64,000 nucleotides of DNA from Hyaloscypha bicolor E (lineage: Eukaryota; Ascomycota; Leotiomycetes; Helotiales; Hyaloscyphaceae), in NCBI RefSeq assembly GCF_002865645.1, contig NW_020194519.1:1671542-1735541 (forward strand), read 5' to 3'. The translations under genes and the position numbers were made by a program. Positions 7,908 to 19,560 of this stretch are shown one piece after another. Under the pieces are notes generated by a model. The model ran no database searches and was not told the DNA's origin. It worked only from the letters and a program-made list of their open reading frames with translations. Positions within the stretch are counted from its first letter, which is position 1; every line of letters begins with the position of its first letter.

Positions 7908-9785
7908 TTAACATAGGAACTCGTACCCCCTCCTCCACCAAGGCCACTCTGCCCTCTCGACCCTATCCAGCTCCTTTAAAACAGTAACCTCATCCGCATC
8001 CTCCCTCCTCCCAGTCACAAGATCGATCTCAGCCATTCTAACCCACCTAGTCTTAAACCACAATTTATACACCACCCCGGAGACAACAATAATCGGCGCC
8101 GCCAAATAAACCTCGAAGAAATTCTGCACCAGGTCTTTGGCAGTAATGTCCGCGTACCCCTGGGGGCTGAACCCGATCCAGAACTGCGCAACGAAGACAA
8201 GGCAGTTGAGGAGGATGGAGATGAGGGAGCGGCCTTTGCGGTCGATGCTAAAGCGATTCTCTTGTCAAGTTTGCTTTTTTTGTTGTTTTGGGTGGGAATG
8301 GAGAAGAGAGGTGAAATACCTACTAGGCGAGGATTCTAGGCGCTTGATGCTGCTCGGCGAGTGCAGCGAGTGTTCGGGAGGAGCCGTAAATGGACGAGTT
8401 ACCGACTGAGAGAACGGCAATCATGATTATGGCGTTGAAGAGAGAGGGGAGACCTCTGATTCCTGCATTCGTCATTGCGAGGACGAAGGGGGAGGCTTTT
8501 GCGTCCTCTGATGTAGCACCGTTAAGGAGTCTGGGGTCCGTGTAAGGGACTAGAAGACCGACGAGAAGGAGCGAGGTGAGACAGAATTGGGTTGGAGTTA
8601 GTAAATGATAGATAGGTTTAGAGGGTAGGATAGTGTACGTACGGCGGTTACCCTCCAAAAGGTTTGCTTGATTGCTTTAGGGAGACTTTTTCTTGGATCT
8701 GCTGTCTCGGCTGCTCCGAGTCCGACCATTTCTGTTCCGCTGAAGGCAAAAGCTGCGGTCACGAAGACGGAGCATAGACCTTTGAACCCATCGTAGAAGG
8801 CACCGGGATCGCGGAAATATTTGCCACCGATGTAGGTACCGTTAGGACCTCCACCGCAGTCGAGAGTGATGCCAAGAATACTGTGCTTCTGTTAGACTTC
8901 AGGTCAGGGGAGGGGGCTGGAAGACATACATGAACCCGATGATTGCAATGACTTTGACCAAAGCCAACCAGAATTCAGATTCACCATAACCTTTCACACC
9001 AAAGATATTAAGTGCAATAATCACGATGAGGAAAATAGTGGCCCAAAGGGCTGGTGATATTGGCGAGTTCCAATACTGGATAGTTATGGCGGCAGCTACA
9101 ATTTCAAGCGGGAGTGTGACCATCCATTGAAGAGCATACTGTGGACTTGTTAGTCAAGTCTCATTTCGCAGTCAGGATATGGACTTACATTCCAACCCAT
9201 AGCGAAACCCCAAGCCGGATCAAGGAATCTTGCAGCAAACGCAGAGAAGCTTCCCGCGATTGGAAACACGCAACTCATCTCCCCCAACGAATAAACAGTA
9301 CAATAAAGCATCAAAGCAATAATACTAAAAGCAACAAGAAGTGACCCGGGTCCTCCACTCGCAAGAGCTTTTCCAGATCCCACAAAGAGGCCAGTGCCTA
9401 TGTTAAGTTAGACCTTCCCGATTGAGTGTGACACGTGATCATTTCCAAGCAGACAAGACATACCAATAGCTCCTCCAATAGCAATCATCTGCAAATGCCT
9501 CGCCTCAAGCTTCCTCGAAAGCGGCGATTTCGCAATATTAGTGATTGCGCTCTCGATGTCGTAGCTGTCTTCATGTCCATGTTGCAGCTTGAGATCAATG
9601 ATCTCAGCCGTCTCGGTGACTTGCTGGTTTGGATCACGACGGAAACTGTCGAACATTCGAACGGGGATGGAACGTTTGCCAAGTGGTGAGGTATCGGCTT
9701 TCTCTGGGGTGTGAGGGGATGGAGGCGGAGAGGGGCTGTGGTCGGGTGGGAGCGAGGTGTCTGGGTTTGGGTGTGGTGAGGACAT
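7908..9785 (-). CDS. YAT-family amino-acid permease, internally damaged
   Basis: Exons approximately 9464-9785, 9189-9397, 8930-9138, 8639/8643-8880, a segment up to about 8549-8610, and 7908-8247. The N-terminal cytosolic tail is Pro/Ser-rich. Transporter motifs follow: [91 protein letters not shown]. The C-terminus has IDLVTGRRE. Such proteins import amino acids by proton symport at the plasma membrane. Two defects are visible. After [11 protein letters not shown] the sequence jumps straight to [15 protein letters not shown], skipping what in relatives is about 70 residues with two membrane spans. The intron after FWRVT has no AG before position 8552. The start was chosen as the first ATG (upstream TTG ignored). 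It may be a pseudogene or a strongly altered transporter. Confidence 0.75.
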
Positions 9786-10763
9786 GTTGATCAATTAATT
9801 AAGTTTAGGAAATTGAGTTTTGATATGGTAATGTACAGGTCGATTTGGTATAAGTTGATTTGGTTATGAAAAGACTGGATGGCGAGACGCAGGGGATTGA
9901 AATATTTATATATAGGGAAGAATTAGATGCGAGACATTATCAGACCCTCGAATTATTTCTTTGTGGGAGCAAAACTTTTCCAAATGTCTGATGGGAGGGG
10001 CAACAGCCCACTCTGAGGATTTAAGGATGCTATCCTTCTGATTCTCAGTGCATTTTGCGGAGGGGAATTGAGGTCTGCCCATAAGGTGGTGAGCTTTGCT
10101 TCCAGGGAGGCGTCTGGATGCTGAGAGGGCTGAAAGATGACGGAACCAACTGATTGGGAGATAGGAACTTCCAATTGGAAAGCGGTAGCAAAATGCTGCT
10201 GCGACGTCGTTATGCATGCTGTTGGATTCGGAGCATGGCGTCCGGCGAGATGTGCATCCCGTTCAAAAACTCGCCAGACATCGTATGACCTCTCCAATGC
10301 GTGATCTTTTCGTTGAGCTCCGAACATTCGAAATGCAAAAAAGGGGGGAGGGGATGGAATTGCAGTCGGGATAGAGTTGTTCCGTAGGGTTTATCTGATA
10401 ACAGTTCTTGTCATAGCTTTGACAAGAGAAGAAGGAGGTTGGGTCCGTGAAACGATGTGAGGTTCGATTAAAAAGTGGCGCACGGGAAAGGTGTTCGAGC
10501 TGTCACATGATGATGAGACTTCACCTCGGACATGGCTGGGGCAGTGGGGATTGTCCGGGAATTGAAATCCAAGCATGCTTCTAGAAGGTTTTGGCGAACA
10601 TGGGACAGTCCTTGTAACGTGGATGCCCTTGATACTTCAGCGCCGAAGCCACGGAAAGAATGCTTGCATTGCTGCCGTCCTCCAACAGGACAGGAACTGA
10701 TATCGCCCGAAAACGCCTTACACCAGCCATATGCCTTTTGTCTAAGCCCCAAAATGTCTTGCT
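9786..10763. other. intergenic region: permease promoter and nop16 3' flank
   Basis: No gene supported. The first 200 bp upstream of the permease contain an ATATTTATATATA TATA-like stretch near 9900. The remainder separates the permease from the 3' end of nop16. Confidence 0.4.
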
Positions 10764-11562
10764 TCATCCCTCAAGGCTCACAGAGCCCCCTGCTGCCTGC
10801 CATTTGCCGACTCGTTTCCTGATGTCTGCGGCAGTTTGCTGCATCGGATTCAACCGCATATCCCGTGCCATTCTCTCATAATCGTCTCCGTGTTTTGCAA
10901 CCAGTCTCTCAATCCATTCCCTTTCCCGCTCGCTCTGCTTCCTCGGTATCTTCTCTGCTCCCATCAATGCCTGCTCCTCCAACTGTCTTACAATCTCATT
11001 CTTCTCCTTCGGCTCACCCTCCCCTTCAAACCCCTCGAACTCCTCTCCATCATCTGCCATCTCGTCATCTTCAGAATCGGAGTTCAGAGGGTCGTTTAGC
11101 GGGTTGGGTTTCTTGTAGGCGTGAATGACTCGCAGGATCTTTCCTGTCTCAGGATCTCGCTGAACTCTTGCTTCCGTGGGCGCGATTGTCTTTGGGATTG
11201 CGTTCGTAATCGCCAGTCTGCTTGTAGTAGAACTCTTGGATTCGTTGCCAGCGCGTAGCTTTTCTATACCGCCTGCTGCGGAGTTGAGACGAGAGGTAAG
11301 ACCCAGTCGGCGGTAGTTTTGAGTAAGGGTTTCGTTCTGATTCCTGGAAGTCATACGGTCAGTACATTACATTAAGCAAGTAATAGAAGCAGACATGGTA
11401 GAAGAATGGAGAGATAAGCAGTGCTCGACGGGGTGGGGTGTAAGATTACCAGTTCGCTGCGATGATAGGATTGCCCAATGGGTTGACCTTCTTCGACTTC
11501 GGCTTCATCCTGACCTTCGGGATCGAAGATCTCTTCTTCTTTTTCTGTAGTTCGCGGCCCAT
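10764..11562 (-). CDS. nop16: Ribosome biogenesis protein Nop16
   Basis: Two exons (11450-11562 and 10764-11343), 230 residues. The intron has a GTAATC donor and CAG acceptor and splits the Trp codon of the hallmark N-terminal region: MGRELQKKKKRSS, KPKSKKVNPLGNPIIAANW, then NETLTQNYRRLGLTSRLN. The basic N-terminus and the C-terminal block (SEREREWIERLVAKHGDDYERMARD, QQTAADIRKRV) are diagnostic for Nop16. This is a nucleolar factor of 66S pre-ribosomes needed for 60S subunit maturation. An acidic central segment (SDSEDDEMADDGEEFEGF) is also typical. The promoter side carries two CACGTG boxes (11633, 11662), plausible for a ribosome-biogenesis gene. Confidence 0.95.
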
Positions 11563-11632
11563 GATTGCTGTCTCTGAGTGTGCTGAACTGTCGCTGTACG
11601 AGACAACGAAAAATTTGAGTTTCTGATTAGAT

Positions 11633-11667
11633 CACGTGCTTTGCTTACCGTTCCATACCATCACGTG
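11633..11667. promoter_or_regulatory. pair of CACGTG E-boxes upstream of nop16
   Basis: CACGTG at 11633-11638 and 11662-11667, both within TCACGTG context, 71-105 bp upstream of the nop16 start. Candidate bHLH (Cbf1-like) sites; function inferred only. Confidence 0.4.
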
Positions 11668-12366
11668 ATTGACTAACCAAAATCATCGAAATGGAGTTCC
11701 CCTCTTTCTCGCCTAAAAATAACTCAAGAAATAGTTCTAGTCATTCACCTCTTCCCCGACCTGGAATGGCGACCCCCACGCATGCAATCGATCAAGATAC
11801 GGCATTCTTCGATATCGCCATTGTGGACAACACCACCTGCATCTTGCTCGCATCGCATGCTCGTCATCGTCCGTGGCCTCACCTCTGACCTCGACGAGGG
11901 CTTCAGGGAATTATATTAACTACAGCAACAGGTGCCGGAAGAGGTCCTACCACCTGCGTTCATGTCCCTGTTTGGCATCATGTGTGCACACCGCCCCCGT
12001 CTCCTGTAAACAGTAGAGAACCCGTTCTGTACCGGATTTCGACAATAATGAGGCAAAGCAAGAGCAGATGGCATCAATTCGAGATCGGACGAGGCAGAGG
12101 CCGTGCGCCAAAGGTACATGTAACGTTGCAGCTTCCTGATCCAGATTCGCGCCATCTTGATCGCGCTTCTCGATCGCGGAAAGGCCCCGCTTCTTCTGTT
12201 TGGAGACTTCACAGCGTCGAATCAGCGGTGAAGAGTGAAGCGGTGCGGGTATCTGTTGTTGCGGAGACGAGAATTCGCCTCGATGGGCGAGTCTGGAGTT
12301 GGTGATCCTTTCATCAACGTTCGCCAGCAAGTCGGAAGCTCGGGGCCCTCAGCATACCCACCCGTA

Positions 12367-12390
12367 ACGTTCGCACGTTCGCACGTTCGC
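12367..12390 (+). repeat. ACGTTCGC x3 short tandem repeat
   Basis: Three exact 8-bp units in a row, followed by an incomplete CACCGTTGC. Lies in the long upstream region of the Zn2Cys6 gene. Confidence 0.8.
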
Positions 12391-13320
12391 ACCGTTGCAA
12401 CTCGCACAGCGTGGAGTGGACTCTTGTGCTACCGCAAGGCGCCGGGGTGTCTGCTGGCTGCTGGCTGCTACTGTAGCTGCTGTCCAGTGTCCAGCCTCGC
12501 TGCCTCGGCCGATGCCAGAAGAGACCACGGGCAGGATGAGCGCATTCATTCGCTTTGTCAGTTTGCACGAAGCCGGACGGACCGTACTACAGCGCGAGGC
12601 TGCAAGGCCAGGGCCACTAGCCGTCTGCGAGACAACACACTGGACCCGAGACGTATTCGGAGCAATGCCCTAAGACAGAGAAGAGCGCCGTTCCAAGTCG
12701 CACCGTCGCACGACGAGAAGAGGGGAGACGGGACAGCAGCTCTCGACATTTTTGCACCTCGAAATGGCTTCCCCGCAGCCCTTCGACGCTCGGCCGCCCT
12801 CAGGATCAAGGAATGGCCGACTGCCAATCTTTCATGAAACTCCTTGAAACTGATCGCGAAAGTTGAGCCTGGTGAGGACTCAGGAGGTTCTGTGCAGGCG
12901 GAGGAGCTGACTGCGGGCTCACTGCGAGCTGAGACAGACCGAAGCTGTGCGTTGTGCGCTGTGCGCTGCAAATAGGGAGCGAGAGCCTGGCGAGGCTCAG
13001 GAGAGATACGAAGCAGTGGACGCGTTTACGTGATGAATAGGGGGGGCGTTGGGCAGGAGCAGGCAGGATTGCTCGACGAGTCGACGGAAGGTCTGGCGTG
13101 GCGCACTGGCTGATACTATGGCGGGCAGATCTCAGCAGCCAGGATTACCACATCGCCCTTGTCAGAGCATTCAGGGGTGCTGCGAGGTCTGGCCGTCCAT
13201 TGGCCAGCTGCACGAAATTGAGTGTGATGGCGAAAAAAAGCGTCCCGGAAACAGGTCCCCGACACCTCTGACGGTCGTGGGGCGCGCTTCGTACTTCGGC
13301 GGCTTCCATGGTGGCTTCAA

Positions 13321-13347
13321 AACCTTCGAAACCTTCGAAACCTTCGA
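13321..13347 (+). repeat. AACCTTCGA x3 short tandem repeat
   Basis: Three exact 9-bp units; each joint forms TTCGAA. A further TTCGAA follows at about 13353. This could be a cluster of regulatory sites with TTC/GAA half-sites, but no factor is assignable. Confidence 0.75.
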
Positions 13348-15733
13348 TGCGTCTTCGAAAATCCTTCTAGCGCGGACATGGGGGGCGGCAACGGTGAGAT
13401 CGCGAGAAAGGGGGCGTTTCTCCGATCCGGTGGCTGGCAGTGGCAGAATGTCTCACGGTCTAACCACGCACACAATGCTCGCCGCGTCGATGCGCCCGCC
13501 GTGCAGCAGTCGAAGGGGGCGATGAGATGATGCCCGCCAGGGTCCTCTCCAGGCGGACGGGAAAGGCAGCGTTCTCGAAGGAAAGAATACGCCTGTGAAG
13601 CGCAAATAGGCGCAGCGAACCGGGGTCGAGCTTGGTTGTGGTCGTGGTTTGTGCCCTGCCCTGGCCAACTCTTATCTCTCTTTGCCTTTTGGCTGCGCCG
13701 TCGAGCAACGTCGCGCGCGAAGATCCGTGGACCGTGAGGGGCGCGCAGCGCTAGCTCAGGAGCTGCGACTGTAGCTGCGTAGCAGGCGAGCAGCACGACG
13801 TGATTATTGCTCTCCTGAGGCCGCTAGCCTTTCCCAATCCCAATGTCCCCGCCGCCATCACGTCCGTCCACCGCGCTTCTGCGCCGTTTCTTGGTCCTTA
13901 TCAATCATGTCATTTATACTGCACTGGAGCAAAAGTCATCGTCCAGATTGCTGTGTTCCTATTCGTGCGCACGCCCATCGTTGCGCGCATTTGTATTGCT
14001 TTGGTTGGTGATACGGTCACGGTCAGGTGAGGAGGGAAACGAGGCATCGCGCGAGTGCGCCGTGGCTGCCATTGGCTGCCCACGACGTCTCCCTTCGACG
14101 GTGTCAGGGGTACTGCTCCATGTTGCCAGTCCACGAGGTTGTAGGTGTCCTCACGGCAGCACCTCCGTAGCCTGCCAGCAACCGCAAGTCACGTCTGTAG
14201 GCTGGGCCGCTGGCTGTACTTGCTGTACAGAGTACTCCGTACTTCCTGTGCAGAGTCCCCGTCCTAGGTAGGCACAGCAGATCCATGATCCCAGGCGCTC
14301 AATGCCGGGAGCCATGTCCCTCCCACGCCTCCTCCACTCAGCATGCCCTGACGTACGGAGCACAGGCGGGCCTGCCCTATCTCTACGCGCTCCTTATCGT
14401 ACGGTTAAACGGTTTGCACGCACAGCAGAGAGCTCAGAGCTAGGGGTGAGTTGTGAGCTTGTGCCTTACGGGTAAATTTACATCGCCCAGCACCCCACCA
14501 GCATGGCGCTCAGGTGCATTCCCGACCAGGGTCTTCCAAATCCCAGAAGTACTCCGTAGTGAACCCTGTTGATCCTGTTCTGATTCTCTGAACCGTTCTG
14601 ATCACTCGCCGCCCTCCTCCCTGCCGCGCGATTGGTTGGTGGGAGCCACAGGGCGGGGGGCGCGCTCTCGTAGATTTCGGCGAACGCCAAAAACAAAAAC
14701 GGCTGGCGAATTCAAGCATTGCACGGCATTGCCGCGGGAGCCACCATCTGCATCTCCGTTGCCACCCCACCCGCCCCTCCCTCCACCCCCCTGCTGTCAA
14801 TGGCTGCTTGACGACTGTGGCTTCCAGATTCCCGTCGACGCCCACAACACGCTGCTCCCCCTATCATCTCCGTGTCTACAGCGAGCTAATCGGCGCTACA
14901 GCTCGCGAATATCGTGATCTTCTCATCTCCCGTGCGTGTTTGAAGCGGTTGTCCTTTTTGTACGTACTCGTGTTTAGTTGGAGGGGGAATAATTGCTCCC
15001 AACTGAGCTGTTACTCGCGTCCGGATCACGGAAAGCCAGCTCCAAGGATGTGTCCAAAGATAGGTGCAGATAGATGAAGTTCCCAACTGCTGGAGTGCTC
15101 AGGCATTCCCCGGGGCGGGAGCAATCACAAGGAAATAGATTAAAACCTTGAGGACGGGTTCGGCGATTTCGAAGCAGGAGAAGGAGAGGAAGAAGAAACG
15201 GTTATGTATATTAACTGATGAGACAAATGAGGCAGCCAGAACGCCTCACGCTGCCGGAACTTCCTCCTTGAGACGGCGCAAGGCTTGTGACCAAGATCGA
15301 GCGTGCTTGCGATTCCCTCGCAGCAAGACGCAAGACAGAGGGTTCGGGGCAACATCATCTCGAAACCCACACTTCAGGAGGGGTGGTGACGGGCGCGGCG
15401 ACCTGGCAGAGAAGCAGTGGAGCTGGCCATGGAAGGCTGCAGTGTGCTTCCTCCGCAGCTTCGATTCGTTCCATGCGGCAAAAGGGGGCTCTGAATGGGG
15501 GCTGATTGGCTGTTCAAGTGCTCGCCCCCCCTGCTCCTCCGATGTGGCACTGGCTGGCAGTCGAGGAGGAGGAATTACGGATATCATTCCTGAGGTCCTC
15601 GGTTCACATAGCTGGCTGGCGCAGGCTTGCCCCTCGCCCCTGCAAAGCCGCCGTGCTGATCTCCATGTTGAGGGCAGCAAAGGAACGCACCGAAAGGCAC
15701 CTTGTCCTCGCACCTGGCAAATGCACCTTGCAC

Positions 15734-15754
15734 CTTGCACCAGGTAGGTGCAAG
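15734..15754 (+). other. perfect 8-bp hairpin in probable 5' leader
   Basis: CTTGCACC - 5 nt - GGTGCAAG, preceded by direct CACCTTG repeats (about 15724-15736). About 240 bp upstream of the Zn2Cys6 start codon, so probably in the transcribed leader. Function unknown. Confidence 0.4.
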
Positions 15755-15994
15755 TGTGAGCAGCCCGGCCCCATCCCTAGCTCGAGCTCCCATGGCCGCC
15801 GCGCTCCTCTTATTGATTTGACTGCCCGCACTTGCTGCTGCGTTCGAACCCCCCATCCAGACATTGCCCCTTCGACCTCACTTCACTTCACTTCCCCTTT
15901 CTTCAACCTTTACACCTAGTTGCCTCAATGGTCTCTATAACATTACGCTGCTAAAACTCACCTACCTCACTCTCGTCACTCGCCTCCCTTCACG

Positions 15995-18649
15995 ATGACC
16001 CTCCCGCTCGCCTGCCCGCCGTCCTCCTGTGGCTCGTCGGACCCACCGACGGTGCTCCAGCGGAAGCGGCGGCGAAGAGCGCCTGCTAGTGGTGCCTCGG
16101 ACGACTGCTTCGCTTGCACCAAGAGGAACACCAAATGCGACCGCCGACGACCCTACTGTTCACAATGTCTCGAGGTTGGCAAAGAATGCTCAGGATACAA
16201 GACCCAATTGACCTGGGGCGTGGGCGTGGCCAGTCGAGGCAAGCTGCGAGGCCTGTCTCTACCCGTTGCGAAATCTGCGCCAGTTCCCAGGAGCCCACCA
16301 GCAAGCCGGCCACGAGCATCCTCGTCGATGTCGGGATCTCTTGAGCCCACCGAAGAGGATGTCAAAATCAAGCTGGAATCGATGCGGCCCATGCCTTCAA
16401 CCCCATTCATGACCTACGACTTTGTCAATATGGCCCCCCACGGCGGTGCGCCCCAAATCCAGATGCCAGAATGGAACTTGGCTGTATCACAGGACTACTC
16501 GTTGCACGACTATCATCAGGATCCGATGAACCATCAAAGACAACTTCCGCAATTGCACCGCCTGCACACGCTCAGCCTTGGCCGTAGCGATGGCCTGGGC
16601 ATCTCCAGCAGCATCGACTCCCTCAGTGCCTACGCTGAGAGCGATTATGCATCTCCTATCAGCCAGTCCTTCCCAGACAACGACATCCCCTTCATGCACA
16701 GCCCCGTGCCAATATACAACAGTTACTCCTCGCGTAATTCTGTCACCGACAGCCCCGTACCAGGCATGATGCAAGATGCTTCACGTGGACCAACATCCTG
16801 CCCTGAACAATTCTACGCTCAATCTGAGATGAGTTCGAGCATTAGTTCTCACCAAAACATGTACGATATTGCAGAAGGCCGTCAGCATGACTCATCCCCA
16901 GTTCCCCAGGATAATTTCTACGATGACGAGATGATTGGTAAGTTAACTTCAGCCGATATCACGGGCATAATCTAATAATACTCAGGCAACCACCAACAAA
17001 ATTCCAATGGCTTAGACATCTATGCCACCAGTGCTCGGTCAAGTCACTTTGGTTGGACTTCGATCAATGACGATGATGCTGCATCGCAAGCGGCTTCAGA
17101 GCCTGACCTCTACCACATGCATAGCCATGACCCAATGGTACCCTCCCTCGCTGAAATGTCACCCCGAATTTCATTCTTTCTTGATTACTACGAGAAAATT
17201 ATCTGTCCATCAGTAGTTGTGATTGACAGTCCCAGCAATCCTTATCGGGAGCACATCCTCAGTCTTGCTTCCTCTAGCAGGAGTTTACAGCATGCAATCT
17301 GCGCCCTCGCCGCGTGCAACCTTCGGATGAAACGAAAGCAGTCGCTCGGACAAGACCATTGGCGCCAACAGCCTCTCGAACTGGAACTGCAAGACCGAAT
17401 CAATGGCGGCGTTCCCTCTCGGCCCAGGCATATTCGGTCGACCTCTACCCATACTGCGGCGTCACCTGACACTCAACCACAAGACTCCTCCCTCCAAGAA
17501 GAATACCAGCATCGAACACTCGCCGTGTCTCTCCTTAACCAACAACTCAGCGACCCCTCCAAGGCTCGTCATGACTGCGTGCTTGCAACCCTATTTATCC
17601 TCTGCCACTACCGAATGTGCGAATCCGGCATTGCGCAATTCCGGACTCAATTCGCTGGCGTCAAGAAGATTCTTGGCATGAGAGAATCCGGTATGGAGAA
17701 TGGCAACTGGGGCTGGATGGAGACTCTCTTCACCTACTTCGATGGCATCGCTGCCAGCATCAACGACCGAGAAGCACAACTCCGTGGTGGCTACTTGGAA
17801 ATGATCGCAAGCCCCTGCAATCCCAACCATGCTCTCGAGAACATGGCTGGTTGCGATTCTGTTCTGTTCAAGACAATCGGAAAGCTTGGGCGCTTGAACA
17901 TGCTTAGTCAACATCGATCTGTCATGGATGAGGGCTCACCCATCACCAGCGTACGTCGACAACCACCACCTCGACCTCGGCCTGGACTTGCCGGTCAAGC
18001 ATTAGTAGACTTTTACAACCTTCACGCACACAACTTCGATGGAAACGGATTTGCTTCGACCCTCGATGACGACGCATCATTCCCCCTCCTCACGTCCGCC
18101 GCATCACATGATGATCTTCGCTCAAATTTCTGGACGGAATGGAAAGCTGCACGCGTCGCATTACAAGAATGGGAATTCGATCCTACCAGACTCGTTGCCA
18201 CACTTCCTGTCACCCCCTCGCCTACTCAACTTCGAGACTTTGGCTACATCTCGGAAGCTTTCCGATATGCTGCGCTCCTCTATACCGAGCGCCTTGCCTG
18301 CCCTACCCTATCCTCCTCTCACCTCAACTTCCAGAACTTGGTCTCACAAGTTCTCTTCTACGTCACAAGCCTCGAGCAGGCCTCTGGTGCAGAGAAGTTC
18401 CTCCTCTGGCCACTTTTTATCTCAGGGAGCGAATGTGTAAATGAACTACAACAAAGCATTGTGCGCACGAAGTGCAGGGAGATAATGGGCAAGAGCGGAT
18501 ATCTTAATAACCTCGCTGGACTCGAGGTCCTGGAGAAGCTGTGGCTAGAGAAAGAGGAGAACGGGATGGAGAACCGCGATGCATTTGGTGGTCCCTTCCG
18601 ATGGACCCGCTTTATGGAAGGCTCCGAGGGAGAGTGGATTATGGTTTAA
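15995..18649 (+). CDS. Zn2Cys6 transcription factor with fungal-specific TF domain
   Basis: Two exons (15995-16937, 16986-18649; GTAAGT...CAG), 868 residues. A binuclear zinc cluster at about residues 37-65 reads CFACTKRNTKCDRRRPYCSQCLEVGKEC, with the expected six cysteines. It is followed by SGYKTQLTWGVGVASRGKLRG, a conserved post-cluster block in one Pezizomycotina subfamily. A Ser/Pro/Gln-rich middle (about 90-315) is probably disordered activation sequence. From about 380 (PRISFFLDYYEKIICPSVVV) the C-terminal half resembles the Fungal_trans_2-type regulatory domain. A DNA-binding nuclear regulator; target genes are not deducible. A 4.3 kb non-coding upstream region suggests complex regulation. 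The acr-2-like group came to mind, but I cannot confirm it. Confidence 0.85.
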
Positions 18650-19560
18650 GATTCAACACTTATTCTTCCCTTTGTCAGAGGCGTTACGGGAGATGAACGA
18701 CGATATCCATGACCGTTTGATAGAGCGCTGGAACGTGTGATGACGGTTGCATTTCGGACGGATACACGGCGGAAATGGGACGGAAGGAAAGTTTCTCCGG
18801 ATTGGGGTCTATCGGCGTTTGGTACGGTTTTGGGTACGGCACGGGCTGCTCTCTTCCCTTTGTGTGCTGGGGATGCGATAATGCATAATGTTAGATGATG
18901 CATTGGCGTTTGGCCTTGAGATGATATATATGTAGGGACGATATACTTCTGTCATGAATATACCCACGACTTGGCTCTCCCACTCAACTTGATCTCCTGC
19001 TTCCAATATCACATGAACAGTGAGTGGCCAGCCTCCTTGACTCGAGTTCGGCGTCTAAGTATTTATTCAGGAACTAAAGTCTCATATGCGACCCACCCAA
19101 TCATCATCAATCAACAATCTCGAATCGTGAACTCTAACTGACTCGCACGAACTCTCTCTCGCGCCAAGTGGGGTCCTTTTACACTTCCTACGCACATAAG
19201 CCACGTATTCCTCCGGGTCGCTGCCCCTCAACTCGGCAGTCGCGAAAAATTTAGCCCCTGTAGGATTTAACTTTTTTCTTCTTTTCGAGGGGTTGGTCAA
19301 AGTTTTGGGCAATTTTGAGTTTCCGCGCGCCGCTGACGTGCGCGTGTGGAGGAGGTAGTGGGGGTGTGCCGAGTGCGGGACGGAGGGGCGCCACAGGTGG
19401 CGAAAGTGGATTCGGGAGAGTGAGGCTTCGCTTGGACTTTCCTGGAATGGAAGATGGTGTTGTTTAGGGATGGGAGAACGTCAAGTGAGGTAAGCCTAGT
19501 GAGGGCTAGCACTAAGAGGTAAGGTACAGTAAGGTAATGACGGGTAAGGGCATGAATAAT
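18650..19560. other. intergenic region
   Basis: Between the Zn2Cys6 gene and a hypothetical gene. A minus-strand frame at 19082-19312 (KRRKKLNPTGAKFF, EEYVAYVRRKCKR) looks faintly coding but has no ATG and no clear splice partners, so it is not called as a gene. Confidence 0.35.

Larger units (their letters stand above)
11668..15994. other. 4.3 kb gene-free upstream region of the Zn2Cys6 gene
   Basis: GC-rich DNA with many overlapping short frames in all registers but none with family motifs or consistent codon use. Contains two short tandem repeats (12367-12390 and 13321-13347), a hairpin (15734-15754), and a CTTCA/CACTTCA pyrimidine-rich tract just before the transcription factor start. 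It is best read as a long promoter, 5' UTR and possibly non-coding transcript region. Confidence 0.5.

Noticed and set aside
12235..13796. Several 140-200 residue Arg/Pro/Ala-rich frames on both strands
   Set aside because: GC-rich DNA leaves many frames open; no domain, no splice logic and no preferred strand.
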